From Nematopogon swammerdamellus (taxonomy: Eukaryota; Arthropoda; Insecta; Lepidoptera; Adelidae): DNA of 64,000 nt. Positions within the stretch are counted from its first letter, which is position 1; each line of letters opens with the position of its first letter. A program made the translations under genes and the position numbers. A model generated the notes under the pieces. It did no database searches, was not told the origin of the DNA, and worked only from the letters and a program-made list of their open reading frames with translations. Positions 10,395 through 22,440 of the stretch are shown piece by piece. Location of the stretch: assembly GCA_946902875.1 (NCBI GenBank), contig OX336345.1, forward strand, positions 23,405,395 through 23,469,394. The letters run 5' to 3'.

Positions 10395-10720
10395 AGTGGG
10401 ATAGGCAGAGACAACGGATCTCCACGTGCCACGATCCTGACACACCTCTGCCGCCTCTTTCACTCTCATAATGCTCGTCGGTTACGGGTAGATAGGTACT
10501 ACGCGCTTGACCCTTTTTGAGCACATGCCCGATCTGGTCCAGGTATGTGCGTCTAGGGCGACCCATCCCGACTCTTCCACTCACGTTTGCTCCATAAATT
10601 TCTTTCGCTAGTCTCCTATTATCCAATCTTCCAAAATTACCGAACCACCGAAGCGTTCTTTTCTCAATCCTTGTCAGACCACTATTTTTACATTTAACGG
10701 AGCATCTAGCTATTATTTTT
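10395..10720 (-). mobile_element. LINE fragment, 3' coding part
   Basis: The minus strand reads LTRIEKRTLRWFGNFGRL, DNRRLAKEIYGANVSGRVG and GRPRRTYLDQIGHVLKKGQA, the C-terminal region of a LINE polyprotein of a kind common in insects. Related pieces are at 16010-16140 and 23475-23760. There is no intact reverse transcriptase here. Confidence 0.6.
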
Positions 10721-11660
10721 CTAGTTTATCCATTGTCCGTTCTGTGGTATAGTATAATAATAAGGCTAACAAAACAATCTACTTAAATTTATCCCCGTTA
10801 TCTACTAAGCGAAGTTAGTTTTTATTTGGCGTTCTGAGCGTCTGAGTCACCCAGTGCGAATAACAAGCAACTCAGCGGAATGTCCTCGCGTGTCCTGCTG
10901 AGTCCTTTCGAGTGTAATTTAGTCTACGTATTTCGGGATGTGACTCATTTACTTCATTTCTCCCAAATGTCTGAATGACTCATGTCGATCGATGACCTCA
11001 GTCGTTCGCGAGAATATAAAAATCTGATAAAAATTTGATTCGCTCTAAATGTAAGGACGTGTTTGCCTGACTTTTGGGAAATGTTCAATATTTTTAAATG
11101 GTTCGAAGTTACCTACCACGTAACCGCTTCCACGTACTGTTAGCGCGCACGTTCGTGGCCTCTGCGGGCGGAGAGGCCGATAGATCTTTAAACGATTATC
11201 TTTGTACTTCAACCACGCAATAAAACCTTATTAGATAAATAATTTAATGTCATAAATAAAAAAGAGGTTTCGTAAATGTCGTTACTTTCAGAGATTGATT
11301 TACAACACTATACATTCCATTCTCGCTTTCCTGCCAGAGGCCACGAACTTACGCGCTGACTGTACAAACTTACGAGTGCATTACTGGCATTACCCATTCT
11401 CAGAGAGCGCTTAGTAAGCCAAGATACCGCTAGTTCTGCCGATAATGAATATCAATAAATTACTCATCGCCCGTAGAGCCAGCGCAGCGCATCGGTTCAA
11501 ACGAGGCCATTTGGATCGAACAAGAAGCGGCGGACGACGACACTGACTCACTCACAGCCAGCAGTGTGCTCGATAACTATAAACCAACCGCGACAATAGC
11601 GGTAGGCGAGCGACAGCGATGCCTTCGGAGAACATAATCGCAGTAACACACAATATAGAG
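10721..11660. other. Non-coding, no gene seen
   Basis: AT-rich with scattered GC-rich pieces. A weak inverted pair (AGCGCGCACGTTCGTGGCCT near 11141 and AGAGGCCACGAACTTACGCG near 11337) may mark an old MITE. Confidence 0.35.
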
Positions 11661-12267
11661 CTGGGGTTTCCAAACTACGGCCCGCGGGCCGGATACGGCC
11701 CGCGTCGCCACTATCCGGCCCGCAACGCGTTTGTGGCCTAAGCATTTATTTTTAGTTATTCATCCTAAATTGTACATGGGCGAGCTGCTTATCTAGACTC
11801 TAGGTAGAGTCTCTTAACTATAGTAGGTAAACATAGCACCAATGGCACCAGTGCTATTCAGTCGGTCGTCGGATAGCAATACTCTTGATGAGTGATGAAC
11901 ATTTACGGATGAACATTTACGGTCTCTTTTAATAATAGGTACCTACTACAAAATTCGACCCCAGTTTTAAAGATATAATAAGTTGATCGACCACTGCATG
12001 TGTCACATTAATAAATTATTGTGTTTTAATTGTTTTATATATTTTTCTCATTATAATACTAAACATTATTCAAGGAAAGTACCTCTACACATTTTGAGTT
12101 AAGAAATTATTAAATAGAATAGAATATAAACTCTTTATTGCAAATAAAATAAAAATAAAAAAATTATTAAAAATTGTAGATAGAAAAAAAATATGTTTGA
12201 TTCTGGCCCGCCAATATTTTTTGATAAGTCAATGTGGCCCGCCCGTAAAATAGTTTGGAGACCCCTG
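11661..12267. mobile_element. hAT-like non-autonomous element, 607 bp
   Basis: The ends CTGGGGTTTCCAAACTA and TAGTTTGGAGACCCCTG are inverted. Both sides carry the same 8 bp, ATATAGAG (11653-11660 and 12268-12275). GGCCCGC-rich subterminal blocks lie inside each end. No transposase frame. Confidence 0.87.
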
Positions 12268-12275
12268 ATATAGAG

Positions 12276-13429
12276 GAACGACTAACGAGCACGCGACAAC
12301 AACTGCACATGATTGGGCACCCTACTCCGATACCCGTAGGATTTTACTTGCAACATGCGAGTCACAACAACACGTCGACGAGACGAAGGAAGACAATGTT
12401 CGTGTTGCTGTTGGAATTTTAAACAGGGCATTGTCTGACTCTATCCGGTGAGGTAAGTCGCGCACGGCAGGGCACCACTAACGTAACGTACAGACGACAG
12501 TTTCCGGAGAACCCTGTCTTGTATCTATCAATTATCGTGCCGCTGCTAAGAGCTTAGGCGGATTTTCTATGTGGGTCCTACTGCCTACAGTGTAGGCAGT
12601 AGGACCCTGTGTAGGCCCTACACGAATAACAGAGGTCTTCGTGATGTTCAACTTTGAAGAAATCCGTAACCAGTATTGGCTAATACCTAAATAATATTAA
12701 AAAAAATTAAGTATCATTTTTTTTTGACATTGTACTACAAAGTGGTGGTATGAAAATTACTAATTAACATGATTTCATACGATATGTATCAAACATTTCT
12801 GACAAAGGCTCTATACATCGGATTATAAGAATCAGAATGATCAAGCTTAAATTATAGTTTTGTCAATAAATGATAATCAAATGATGGATGATCAATCATT
12901 TGACACATTAAACTTGCATATAATATAATTAAAAAAAAAAATTATCTGACGACGACCATTATGTCGAAATGCCGTGAAAAATATGTGTTTTTTTTTAATT
13001 TGTAATGTATAAAATATATATTATAAAAATAACCCTACGAATGATAAATAAAGAATAAAGTATTCGTAAATAAAAATATTCGTCGAAGCGACTGTGTTCG
13101 TCTCGTCCGGAAGTCCGGAGCATGCGAGATCAATGGTCCGGAGTCTGGAGACAACGACCGATATCTTTGTGGGAATCAGCATCGCATATCGTTTTGTGTG
13201 AACGGGTGACCGAATTTATTTCCATTTGGTATCCAGTTAGTTGGCCGACTGCTAGGAGTACACACTTTCTACGCTTGGCTGCACAGATCTCACTCGATCG
13301 ACACGACACATCGCATCTTCGAGTGATTCGTTTCTCGTAATGCAGTTTTTGTGTGCGTCCGTCCTCTGTGTTCGCGTTATAGCCACTGAAATCAACGACC
13401 GTGTTGTGTGGTTTTAGCATTCGGCAAAG
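12276..13429. other. Non-coding, no gene seen
   Basis: It contains a short inverted repeat around 12578-12606 (TCCTACTGCCTACAGTGTAG...) and long AT-rich stretches at 12680-13080. No exon or element boundary can be supported. Confidence 0.35.
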
Positions 13430-13590
13430 TCCGTAAACGGCTATCTAAATAGTTCGTGTTTTCCGTCCAGTTCAGTGTAGCCGACATGAAATGAAGGGAA
13501 GCACTGACATGACACTTAGTTCACCCGGTGTTATGGGCTGACATCACGGAGGTTGTATGTGATGTAGCCAACGGATGTAGCCAACCTTGA
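13430..13590 (+). mobile_element. SINE, shared-body family, 5'-truncated copy
   Basis: It runs from GTAAACGGCTATCTAAATAG through CCAGTTCAGTGTAGCCGACA to ATCACGGAGGTTGTATGTGA, with a small tandem duplication of ATGTAGCCAAC at the end. It has no poly(A) tail. Confidence 0.65.
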
Positions 13591-14099
13591 TCGTGTCGTG
13601 CGTAAGTACTCGTGAGCAAGACGGCGCAGCACTGCGACGAGACGGCGCGGCGGCGATGACCGCGGGCCGCGGACGCGGGCCGACGTTACGCGCGCGACCG
13701 CAGCGCAGTAAGTAACGCAATACTTTCAATGCTACCCACAAACAAACGGAGCAATCAAGTGATGCGATTACGTGGCATTGATTATTACACTACATTCGTC
13801 TCGACGTGTAGTGACATTTTATTATCAATCGCATCTCGCATACTTTATCCTTTTTTCACCATCCATAGACAGCACACTGAACTCGGACACATGAAACTCG
13901 GATTCGTAATATTTTAACACTTAGCATTTTGGCAGTTCGAATATCACAGCGAAGAACGCGAAGAACTGGCAAGAAACTTCGCTGGATCCTTTTTTTTACG
14001 TCCACTTAGTCTACATTTAGAAAAGTGTTTGTCACTGCCTCTACATAGTACAAGTCACCACTATTTCTAAAAATGTATCACAAATACATTTTTTTGTTC
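13591..14099. other. Non-coding, no gene seen
   Basis: It starts with a CG-rich stretch at 13615-13710 (GCGGCGATGACCGCGGGCCG) and then turns AT-rich. No coding potential with splice support. Confidence 0.35.
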
Positions 14100-14562
14100 T
14101 ATACAGGGTGTTAAAACGGCGGGTACATTGATTTCGCCGGGCGCAATCCTCATGTTTTTCCTAAACAAAAAAGCAAATAAAGTTTTTCTGTAAAGTGTCT
14201 AGTTTTCGAGGTATGAATTTTTGAAATGTATGTTTTCGTCTAGTGTAATTTAACGCGTTGTTGCCGCTCCGCACCCTCCGCCTGCCGACCTCCAGACCTC
14301 CACTCACAAAGCTAACTCCCGCCCCTCCCGCCAACACCTCCGTCCGTGGCGCTCACGTCTCACTCGCTCTACCTACACCCTTCCGCGCCGCCCTGTTGTC
14401 ATTAGATCATTTTTACACTAAAATAATCAATTAGTTTGTATGAAAACTGTAACTTTTAATTTAAAGGGAATTCAGAAAAAAGTTATTTGACTTTTTTGTT
14501 ACTCTTGATCCCAATAATCATTTCCTAAATTTAATGTGCTCGCCGTTTTTACACCCTGTATA
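14100..14562. mobile_element. MITE-like element with 22-bp inverted ends
   Basis: Left end TATACAGGGTGTTAAAACGG and right end CGTTTTTACACCCTGTATA are near-perfect inverses. The 463-bp element has no transposase frame, and the superfamily is not determined. Confidence 0.65.
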
Positions 14563-15189
14563 TAAGCGTGAACCATTCATATAACATGTTGGAGCCAATT
14601 GGAGCAGTCCAGTCTCCACAAACAACACCCGTTCACGAGCATCACGCCAGGGCCAGCCATCCTCTCCCTCAACCATATTTGAGGGTGAGAGGCATGGCAT
14701 GGATGTGAGAGGCGACTCGGACCAACCAAGCGTCACCGTAAGCAAATACCTTAAAACGATGCACTACCCCAGCGGCAACACGGCATGACTTTTTTACGAT
14801 TCTTGTGCACATTCCGTTTTAAACTATTGCTTCAGTCACACATTCCTATAACGTATTGAGAATAACAATAATTTCACTGATAATTCTGACTACAAAAGAC
14901 ATGATATTAGATCCTCGATACTCGATGCAGAATCGTGTTATTTCATATTGCGGTTCAACAATAATGCGTACGTAGCAGGACGCGAAATGAGCGAATTTCC
15001 AGACGGCTTCATTTGCATCCATAAAGATACAACTCATACACACATGACAAGGAGTTTACCAAGGTCAAGTAGGTAGGCTAGGCAGGCAGTAGGAAGTGTA
15101 GGAACCACACACTCACACAAGATGGTTGGGTCCGAATTCCGGCGCGAGCCGCGACGCGACCGAGACGCACGCTGGGTGACATCCGTCCC
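14563..15189. other. Non-coding, no gene seen
   Basis: Mixed-composition intergenic or intronic sequence. The last part (15050-15180) is GC-rich next to the hAT-like element. Nothing else can be supported. Confidence 0.3.
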
Positions 15190-15355
15190 CACGGGCGTAG
15201 CCAGGTTTCTTTTTCGGGAGGGGTTTTAGAAATAAAATCAACGCGAATTATTTTATAACATTTATTTTACATCATTCATTACAAGGAAATAAGTAAGTGA
15301 TTTTTCATTTCGGGGGGGTTTGAACCCCCAAACCCCCCCCCTGGCTACGCCCGTG
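15190..15355. mobile_element. hAT-like MITE, 166 bp
   Basis: The ends CACGGGCGTAGCCAGG and CCTGGCTACGCCCGTG are perfect inverses, flanked by identical 8-bp TCCGTCCC (15182-15189 and 15356-15363). The subterminal GGGGGTTTGAACCCCCAAAC is itself palindromic. Confidence 0.87.
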
Positions 15356-16009
15356 TCCGTCCCGTCAGGCGGCTTGTCGAGCGAGGGGTCGACATACTTA
15401 CATGCGAGATAATAAAATATGTAATGCTAGAAATAAATCAGTGGAGAGTTAGTTAAAAAAATCTAGGTACAGTTGCAAGCCAATAGGATCTTTCAATTTG
15501 ACGTCAGAGGAAAAATAAGCGATCACTTAGCGAATTCGTCCACCGAACAGGAAATCGACGGATGTTCACGTGCGTTTGATCGACATCTTTATCGCGGAAT
15601 TTTTTTAACTCCCTTCAACTGTCGTGTCGTGTCAGACGATATTCAGGTATTTGTCGCCGACTAATAGTTGTTATCACTAACTGCCTGTGTACAGCGATAA
15701 TACTCACTATCGGACGTTTCCTTTCTCTCGTCTTACTCATTCATTCCTAATCATAGTTCTTCATACGCTTGGAAGCGTCAGATAACTCCAGAAATGTCAT
15801 TGTTTCCCTTCTTTCCCCGACTGCACGAATGTTTGTCTGCTTGGTAAGTTAGTAGGGAGGGTGAGTAGAGGTAGAGTAGAGTAGATAGCACGGTGGTAGA
15901 ACAAAGCTCTACCACTGTCCTACCCGAGGTACTAACTACCCTCACCACTCGCTCTCTACTCTACCGGCCACTAGCCCGTGACGCTGTGTGGGTGGACTGT
16001 GTAGGTTAA
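15356..16009. other. Non-coding, no gene seen
   Basis: It contains an imperfect inverted repeat around 15843-15965 (GTAGGGAGGGTGAGTAGAGG against CCCTCACCACTCGCTCTCTA). No gene. Confidence 0.35.
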
Positions 16010-16140
16010 GTTCAGTACATACGTAATGTCACGCCTGTTTCCTTTGGGGTAGGCAGAGACAACGGATCTAAAGGTGGCACGACCCAGCCACCTCTGCCTC
16101 CTCTTCCACCCTCATAATATTCTTCATAGGTACATGCTAT
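16010..16140 (-). repeat. LINE 3' fragment
   Basis: GGCAGAGACAACGGATCTAA and CACCTCTGCCTCCTCTTCCA match the antisense 3' LINE piece at 10385-10470 and another at 23490-23570. Confidence 0.55.
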
Positions 16141-16159
16141 TCCAAGTAGAGTATCGGGT

Positions 16160-16770
16160 CCTTCAAGAGAGACGTGAATAGGCCATTCGCCTCATTGGTG
16201 ACTCCGTACTCACAAAGGACCTTCAACCTCTAAAGGACAGACATATCGTTGGGTCATTGATCCTGTTTTATCGGTACTACTATGGCCGCTGCTCTGACGA
16301 ACTTGCTTCCCTTACCCCTCCTCCTGTTCGCCTTCGCCAAACCCGCCATACTCTCGCGGAACACCCGTTTGTAGTCGACAGAAGAGTTCTTCGAACTGCA
16401 CGATTCTCTAAATCGTTCTTGTGCCGCACTGCAAAGGTGTGGAACGGGCTCCCAGGGAATATCTTCCCCCACTCCTACAATCCACGGACCTTCAAATCGC
16501 GGGTTAATAGCCTTTCCCCATCAACATTAGTCCACCTCCAAGCCGGACTGGCACCTCCTCGGGGGTGAAATTGGCTGCTCCTGAGGTTGCGACCTCGGAC
16601 AGAGCCACCCAGTTCGGTAGCAATAAAAAAAAAGGCATTTGTCTGTCCGGCATGGCATTCGCAACCCCCGCATGCGAACAAATGTCCATGGGCGTCGTTA
16701 GACACCTTATGGGTGGCTCGGCGCCACATGTCGCGCTTTCGATACAAAAAAATGCTCGCCGGTTACGGGT
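16160..16770 (+). mobile_element. LINE 3' end, C-terminal coding remnant with 3'UTR
   Basis: The frame at 16257-16566 reads FYRYYYGRCSDELASLTPPP and later VWNGLPGNIFPHSYNPRTFK, the usual C-terminus of an arthropod LINE family. The 3'UTR (GGCATGGCATTCGCAACCCC, CACATGTCGCGCTTTCG and an A-rich end) matches the ends of the LINE at 27180-29465 and the fragment at 60583-60720. The 5' part, including the reverse transcriptase, is missing. Confidence 0.7.
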
Positions 16771-16854
16771 TACGTACGGGCACTATTACATAGTTACTAT
16801 TTTAATAATTACGAAGTAACTATTATTTAATCTGGTTACGGGTACTAACTAACT

Positions 16855-17085
16855 AGACTAACTACGCACTTGAATTTTTAAAAAATAAAAAAACTTTTTG
16901 TATTTCCGAAAATAATTCTTAGGTGGTTATAAAAAAAACTAAACACCCTAAAATAATTTTAACACCGTAACATTGATTAAAAAAAAGAAAACCAAAGAAA
17001 AAAAACAAAAAAAATTTTGAGGGATTCGAACCCATGGTCAAAAAATACAAATCCTACACTCTTACCATTGAGTCACGAAATCATA
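16855..17085 (-). mobile_element. tRNA-like SINE, antisense copy
   Basis: On the minus strand TGACTCAATGGTAAGAGTG resembles an A box and CCATGGGTTCGAATCCCTCA a B box. A tail follows with TTTAGGGTGTT and a TAACCACCTAAG piece. The same order of motifs occurs on the plus strand at 35712-35900. Confidence 0.6.
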
Positions 17086-18423
17086 TAAACGACCAAACGA
17101 ATATCGGATTCCCTTGATTCGCTTTCGGCTTTACTGTCACTGAGAGACGAACAGAATTGAGCCCGAGCCACTCGTAACTTAACCCTTAATGCAATGACTT
17201 AAGGTTACATTTTAAATAATAAAAATAAATCTGACGCTTTTCGAGATCTGACGCGAGTTTAACATTTTTTACCCACCTAAAAAAGTGCCAAGCGCCGCTA
17301 AAGAAGTTTTCACTTCAAAAATTGTAGCGCTCAATTTAACAGTTTCAATCGGACACTGCTCACTGCGTACTCCACCCCTACCCTACCAATTAACCTACTA
17401 CTACGTTACGTCATGTGTGAACGTCTACTGAAAACGATAGAAAACAGTCATTATGGCAAGATAGTACATATTATAGAGTAGTGCACTCTACCGCTAACTC
17501 TACTAGTTAACGAAACGAGACTTTCTGGTTCTCGATGGTCGGTCGGAGGATGCTCGTTCAGTGTTTGTTGCATATTACATGAGCTTATCAATACGTACCA
17601 CCATTCTCTCGCATGTTTGACGATCGTTTTAACTGTAGTCTAGCTAAAACTAAAACACTAGAGCGCCTCCGCGCCGCCGCGCCGCGCCGTTACACTAGCG
17701 AGTAGCGGTAATAACGGTCTCAAATCTAGTCCACTAGCTGACTTAAGTCAATAGGTGCTTACTTAAATCCGCACAACCAGCTTATTAAAAGTTAATTTCA
17801 CCTGTGATCGTGTGACTTGTGACCCAATACTCTAATCTGCATATTAACCACCAGACGGGTCAAGCGGCGACCTACTTGGAGCTTACTGGATTTTTATATT
17901 ATATAGCTTTTAATTAAACCAAAGTTGGATGGGTATTATGGCGGCGACTGCGACGGGGCGACAGCTGCGAAACACATGTTCCGAAAACTGCGTACCTATC
18001 TATTGTACTTAATAAGAAGCCTTTCTAGATCCTTATAAGGTTAACGGGCCGAGAAGCCGGTGTGGACTGTGGTGGCGCGTGCGTACTGTACGTAACTCCG
18101 CTCGCGAACTTGTAGGTTATTCGTTGCATATCTGCCTGCCGAGATCAGCCGCCATATGTTCCAGCTGGGCGGCGCGGCGGCGGGCGGCGGCGCGGCGCGG
18201 CGATGAGGGCGAGGCGTTGCGGCAAGAAGCAAGGCTACCCACATTTGTACAGTCACGACAATTTTAGAAAACCGGCCATGTACGATTCGAACTCGCGCAA
18301 CGAGGGTTCCGTATCGCCATGCCATGGTCAGTGCCACTCACGCCATCTATGGCGTGTTTATGAAATGCTTAATTTTAGTTAAAATTCACGATTAGTTAAA
18401 ATGTTTCATACTCTATTCGGTAG
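17086..18423. other. Non-coding, no gene seen
   Basis: Mixed sequence. A short CG-rich island lies at 17660-17700 and another at 18165-18235 (GGCGGCGCGGCGCGGCGATG). These could be promoter or 5'UTR sequence of a gene not otherwise visible, but I have no splice or ORF support. Confidence 0.3.
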
Positions 18424-18659
18424 ATGGCGCGCATACGCTTTTTAGTTTCTATGGGAACCCCCGTGAATTTTCTACATTTTCTTATTTTTGTTATTATTTG
18501 TTGTTATATCGGCCATAATAACACATATTCTGTGAAAAAATCAACATTACGGTTCAAGAGATACAGCCCTCGCCTCGGACAAACAGGCAGGCAGACAGGC
18601 AGGCAGACAGACGGCGTAGGCTTAGTAAGAGGGTCCCGTACCGGATACAGAACCCTAAA
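18424..18659 (+). mobile_element. Dispersed repeat (GGAACCCTA-ended type), 5'-truncated copy
   Basis: It has CGGTTCAAGAGATACAGCCC and GACGGCGTAGGCTTAGTAAG, and ends ACAGAACCCTAAAAA, matching the 3' two-thirds of 22121-22440. Confidence 0.6.
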
Positions 18660-18867
18660 AATCCTACACTACCTTTCGTGCACCACATCACATCACACTC
18701 GTCAGTCGGCTCTACAAGGATACGTGCGCACTTTGTGTGCGCAGAGTACAATGAGGCTGTACCGTGTGCCTACATTACATTCGGAGGTTCGGGTTAGGTA
18801 ACTATAGTGTTGGACATGTGATAAGAACGTCCGTGTCCGTCTGAATCAATTCGCGATTCAGTCGATC

Positions 18868-18925
18868 AATCATCATCAGCCCGCATCGGTCCACTGCTGG
18901 CTGGGCATAGGCCTCTCCCAAAGCA
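18868..18925 (-). repeat. Small LINE fragment
   Basis: ATCATCAGCCCGCATCGGTC and CCACTGCTGGCTGGGCATAG are a widespread antisense LINE piece in Lepidoptera; its relative is at 24599. Confidence 0.45.
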
Positions 18926-19017
18926 CTATTTGCAATTAGTTACTCCGAATATATTCTGGAAATATATTTATGCGCTAGAGGCAAAAGACGAAACCATAAA
19001 ACCAATCATTATTTTTG

Positions 19018-19240
19018 TTTTTTTTTTATGGAAACTGACATCGTTGGCTACATCACCTACTATATGGTGCCATGTCAGTGCTTCTCTTCGGTCGTGTCGG
19101 CTACACCGAACTGAATGGAAAACACGAACTATTTACATAGGTAGCCGTTTCGACCGACTTTCAATCAGTGCGGTGGTGGTACCGACCGAACTTACTACCT
19201 ACCACCTAGGTTAGTAAGGTAAGAAGGGATCCTACCTAAC
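19018..19240 (-). mobile_element. SINE, shared-body family, antisense copy with internal deletion
   Basis: A T tract, then ATGGAAACTGACATCGTTGG, jumps early to GGTGCCATGTCAGTGCTTCT. The GATGTCAGCCCATAACACC part is missing. It ends in the body (TCAGTGCGGTGGTGGTACCG). Confidence 0.65.
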
Positions 19241-19465
19241 CACGGTCAACCTTTCATTGAAGCAACTTTTATCATCCTAGGATCGCAGCATTCAGTACTT
19301 TACGCGGTACTTTCTGTTCTCCCGGTGGATACGCAGGAAGTTATATTATAAACCTTTTTTTCAGAAGTTGTAATTTAGAAGTGGTACTTGGTTTGGGAAA
19401 TTCCAGCATACGAGTTTTGTACACATCTGCTAAAAGCAAACGTTATATAATATGTAGGAGTGTTG

Positions 19466-20378
19466 CAGGGTTGCCAGGTATTAACGTTTAAAGTCCACGG
19501 TAAAAAATATAAGCAACGTGGACTTTGACGTGTCCCTTGATTTTTTATTTTGGCGCGCGCACTCAAGCGCTTGTTCAAATTGTTGAAAGCAGTTGCAGGT
19601 GATTTAAAAAATATTTAAAAAAAAATGCCCTGGTAGTCGTGGGACTACCGGTAGACATTAGACATGGAATCATGAGACAAAAAAAAAACTAAAAAAATAA
19701 AAATAAAAATTTAAAAAACAAAAACCTATAAAAAAAGAAATAAAGAAAAAATAATAATAAATAAAAAAAAATAATAATTAACTCTCTTCGAGTCGAGACC
19801 TATCATTTCCTCCAGCGGATGAGTAGTCTGGGATCAGTAGTTCCAGAGATATGCCCTAAAAAAATGTTTTATCTCGTCGATACTTATAATTTTCCATATG
19901 GGAAAGAGTAGGCTGCGATCAGTAGTTTCCGAGGTATGCCCTCTCAAAGTCTTTTCCATTTTTTTTTTCGAAACGGTTATGCTGATTTAAAAAAAAATTC
20001 AGTAAGAGGACATTTTTTACGGAAGAAGACAAATTTCAAGTCGATCCGACCAGTAGGTAGTTTAGGAGTTATAGGCATTTATTGATTTTCGAAGGCTTTT
20101 TTTGTAAAGGCTATGATGACGTCATCAATTGTTCATATTATTCATTGACGTTGCCATAGGTGGAAGGCGGCCGAGTGACTCATCATCACCTGACACCTGG
20201 TTTGCTGGTTGAGCGGTTCGTGAGATAGTGGTAAGTATGCCGAACCGAAAGTGCATTAAAAATGACGGTAGATTTTTGCAAATGGCACGGGTATTGTTTA
20301 TTGTTTATTGTATAATTTCATCCACAGGTAGGTAACCTACGCTTGGATATGTCGAAAATTGGCCACCTAGCAACCCTG
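19466..20378. mobile_element. Possible hAT-like element (inverted ends only), 913 bp
   Basis: The ends CAGGGTTGCCAGGT and ACCTAGCAACCCTG are near-inverses, similar to those of 61951-62092. The 8-bp flanks (GAGTGTTG and TGTTGTGT) do not match, so the pairing of ends is uncertain. The inside is A-rich with no transposase. Confidence 0.35.
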
Positions 20379-21357
20379 TGTTGTGTCGCCCGCCGCCTTC
20401 GCCGCGCCCGCGGCCGGTCGCTTGGTCGGTGCCGGACGGACGCCGCGCTCCGGTAGCAATGAACTCCGGAATGAATCACATCTCCCTCCTCCATCCACTC
20501 GCTTTTCGACATGAGAGAGCGAGGGTGCCGCGCCGCGCCCGCCATCGCAAGCAAAGCAACACACACGCGGCTCGAGAAAATATTATTATTTTAAGTCTCA
20601 AGGTTGCCACTGTGTGTCTGCCTGCCTACATAATAAGTAGAATTTAAGATCCGACCAATAACGTTTTTCTGATCTGAGGTTTTTCATCTTATGAGGATTG
20701 CTAAAAGAAACAGTCTCGGCGAAATGAACGTAATGGTCGCCAGGATATTTTGACAACAGCCAGCTGTCCTGTGGTGTGGTTCGTCAGTCGTGGTCAGAAA
20801 ATCAACATTAATCAATAATCACCATAGTAGTTAAATTAACTGTCCTAAACTTGGTAGCGCGTCACTAGCGAAGCGATATAGCTATAATATCAAACGAACA
20901 TGTTACAGAACTTTAAAAACGATATCATGGAATAGCTCGATCGGATAAAATAATAAAAGTTGGAGCATCTTGGCCTAGTTAGCTCGCCATTCGCCAACAA
21001 GACCCTATTTGGTGGAGACTCGAGAAGGTCTCCAGTCTGTCCTATGAATAGCGTATAGGCGAGCGTATAAGTAAGCTCGGACTGCAGCTACTACAGAATG
21101 CAGCGCGGCCTATCTGAGTCGTCGCGTCGTGAGCTAAGCAAGGTTATTCGATCAGTCAGGCCATATGTTGCTGTGTTGTTGAGATGTTTTCTTCCTAACA
21201 TATCTACTGATAACATCTATTCATATAAATACCATTGAAAGTATTGAAACAATAGTTGTATCATATTACAGTATGTATAAGTAAACAGTGCGATGATCGC
21301 ACTGTTTACTTTTCAGTGGCAGATCCAGCCTTGAGACTTTGGGGAAGGCTCAAACTC
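20379..21357. other. Non-coding, no gene seen
   Basis: CG-rich start at 20385-20450 (GCCGCCTTCGCCGCGCCCGC), then AT-rich sequence. No ORF with a recognisable family or splice support. Confidence 0.35.
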
Positions 21358-21530
21358 AAAAATATAAAAACCGCCTTCAAAAATGTATGAAATAAAAAAA
21401 TAATAATCGAACCCTAGAGTTGAAGGCGGTCGGTTATTTTTGCTTGCTTTAGCACCACCGCCTTCAACTCTAGGGTTCGATTTTTATTTTTTTATTTCAT
21501 ACATTTTTGAAGGCGGTTTTTATATTTTTT
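21358..21530. mobile_element. Foldback element, about 73-bp arms
   Basis: AAACCGCCTTCAACTC-type arms: the left arm from 21358 (ATATAAAAACCGCCTTCAAA) and the right arm ending 21530 (TTGAAGGCGGTTTTTATAT) pair almost perfectly around a loop of about 26 nt (21431-21456). Confidence 0.7.
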
Positions 21531-21659
21531 TAAATAGTTTTTTATTTCACAGTTTTTTTAGTAATTTTTATTTGCTATTAATGTACTCGGCGGAATCGCC
21601 TCGCTTTCCAATCCGATCTTGACCAAAAAAAAATGGGACCACCTTGGAGCTAGACTGAA

Positions 21660-21780
21660 CCGAACACAAAAAGAATCATCGAAATCGGTTCACAATTGGG
21701 GAAGATATTGCTGAACATACATAAAAAAAAATACATACAGCCGAACATAGAACCCCCTCCTTTTTTGAAGTCGGTTAAGA
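21660..21780 (+). repeat. Dispersed repeat end (AAGTCGGTT type)
   Basis: GAAATCGGTTCACAATTGGG, ACATACAGCCGAACATAGAA and TTTTTTGAAGTCGGTT form a pattern I know as a common lepidopteran dispersed repeat. Confidence 0.45.
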
Positions 21781-22120
21781 ACTAAACAGGAGCGAGCAAA
21801 CAGCGTGAAAAATATATTAGGATCGTGAATTGTCGGTTCTGTCACTATAGTTTGGCCTAGTAAATTAAAAAGGCCGACCCGTAAAAAGTCAATGGACCGC
21901 CTAAGTAAATACTTCGCGCTGTGAGTTTTATATTTTATTTCGACTCCTTTAATAATTTTTTACTTTAAGGGTCGTGGTTTTTTTTTGTAATTAACTTTTA
22001 GCGCATGCAAACCGGTCCACTTTTAAGATAATTGTTTTATTACTTAATTACTTGATTACAAACATAGCCTGTGACATAGCTAAGAACCATCCCGATTAAA
22101 CCAGCTTTCAAATAAAAAAA

Positions 22121-22345
22121 GGCCAAGTGCGAGTCCGACTGGCGCACCGAGGTTTCCGCACCACAAAAAAAAACATTGAAAAAAACACACGTTTCTTGTA
22201 TGGGAACCCCCCTTACTTTACTTTTTCTATTTTTTATTATTTCTTGTTATATCCGCCATAATAACTAACACATATTCTGTGAAAATTTCAACGGGCTACC
22301 TGATACGGTTCAAGAGATACAGCCCTCGGACGGACGGACGGACGA

Positions 22346-22395
<50 letters not shown>

Positions 22396-22440
22396 GGCGT
22401 AGGCTTAGTAATAGGCTTCCGTACGGGTGACGGAAACCTA
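22121..22440 (+). mobile_element. Nested dispersed repeat, full copy (GGCCAAGTGCGAGTC ... GGAAACCTA)
   Basis: It is inserted between AATAAAAAAA and AAAAACCGCATCC. The uninterrupted version of the host element at 47660-47700 shows the empty site, so both boundaries are known within a few bases. It carries a (GACA)n array at about 22324-22395. Confidence 0.75.
22324..22395 (+). repeat. (GGAC/GACA)n microsatellite
   Basis: CGGACGGACGGACGGAC is followed by about 13 ACAG units with a few variants, within the nested repeat. Confidence 0.85.

Noticed and set aside
18041..18337. Minus-strand 98-codon frame as an exon
   Set aside because: The Ala/Pro-rich composition follows the CG-rich patch; no recognised domain and no convincing splice sites.
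19466..20378. Definite hAT element
   Set aside because: The inverted ends are similar but the 8-bp flanks do not match, so it was kept only as a low-confidence candidate.
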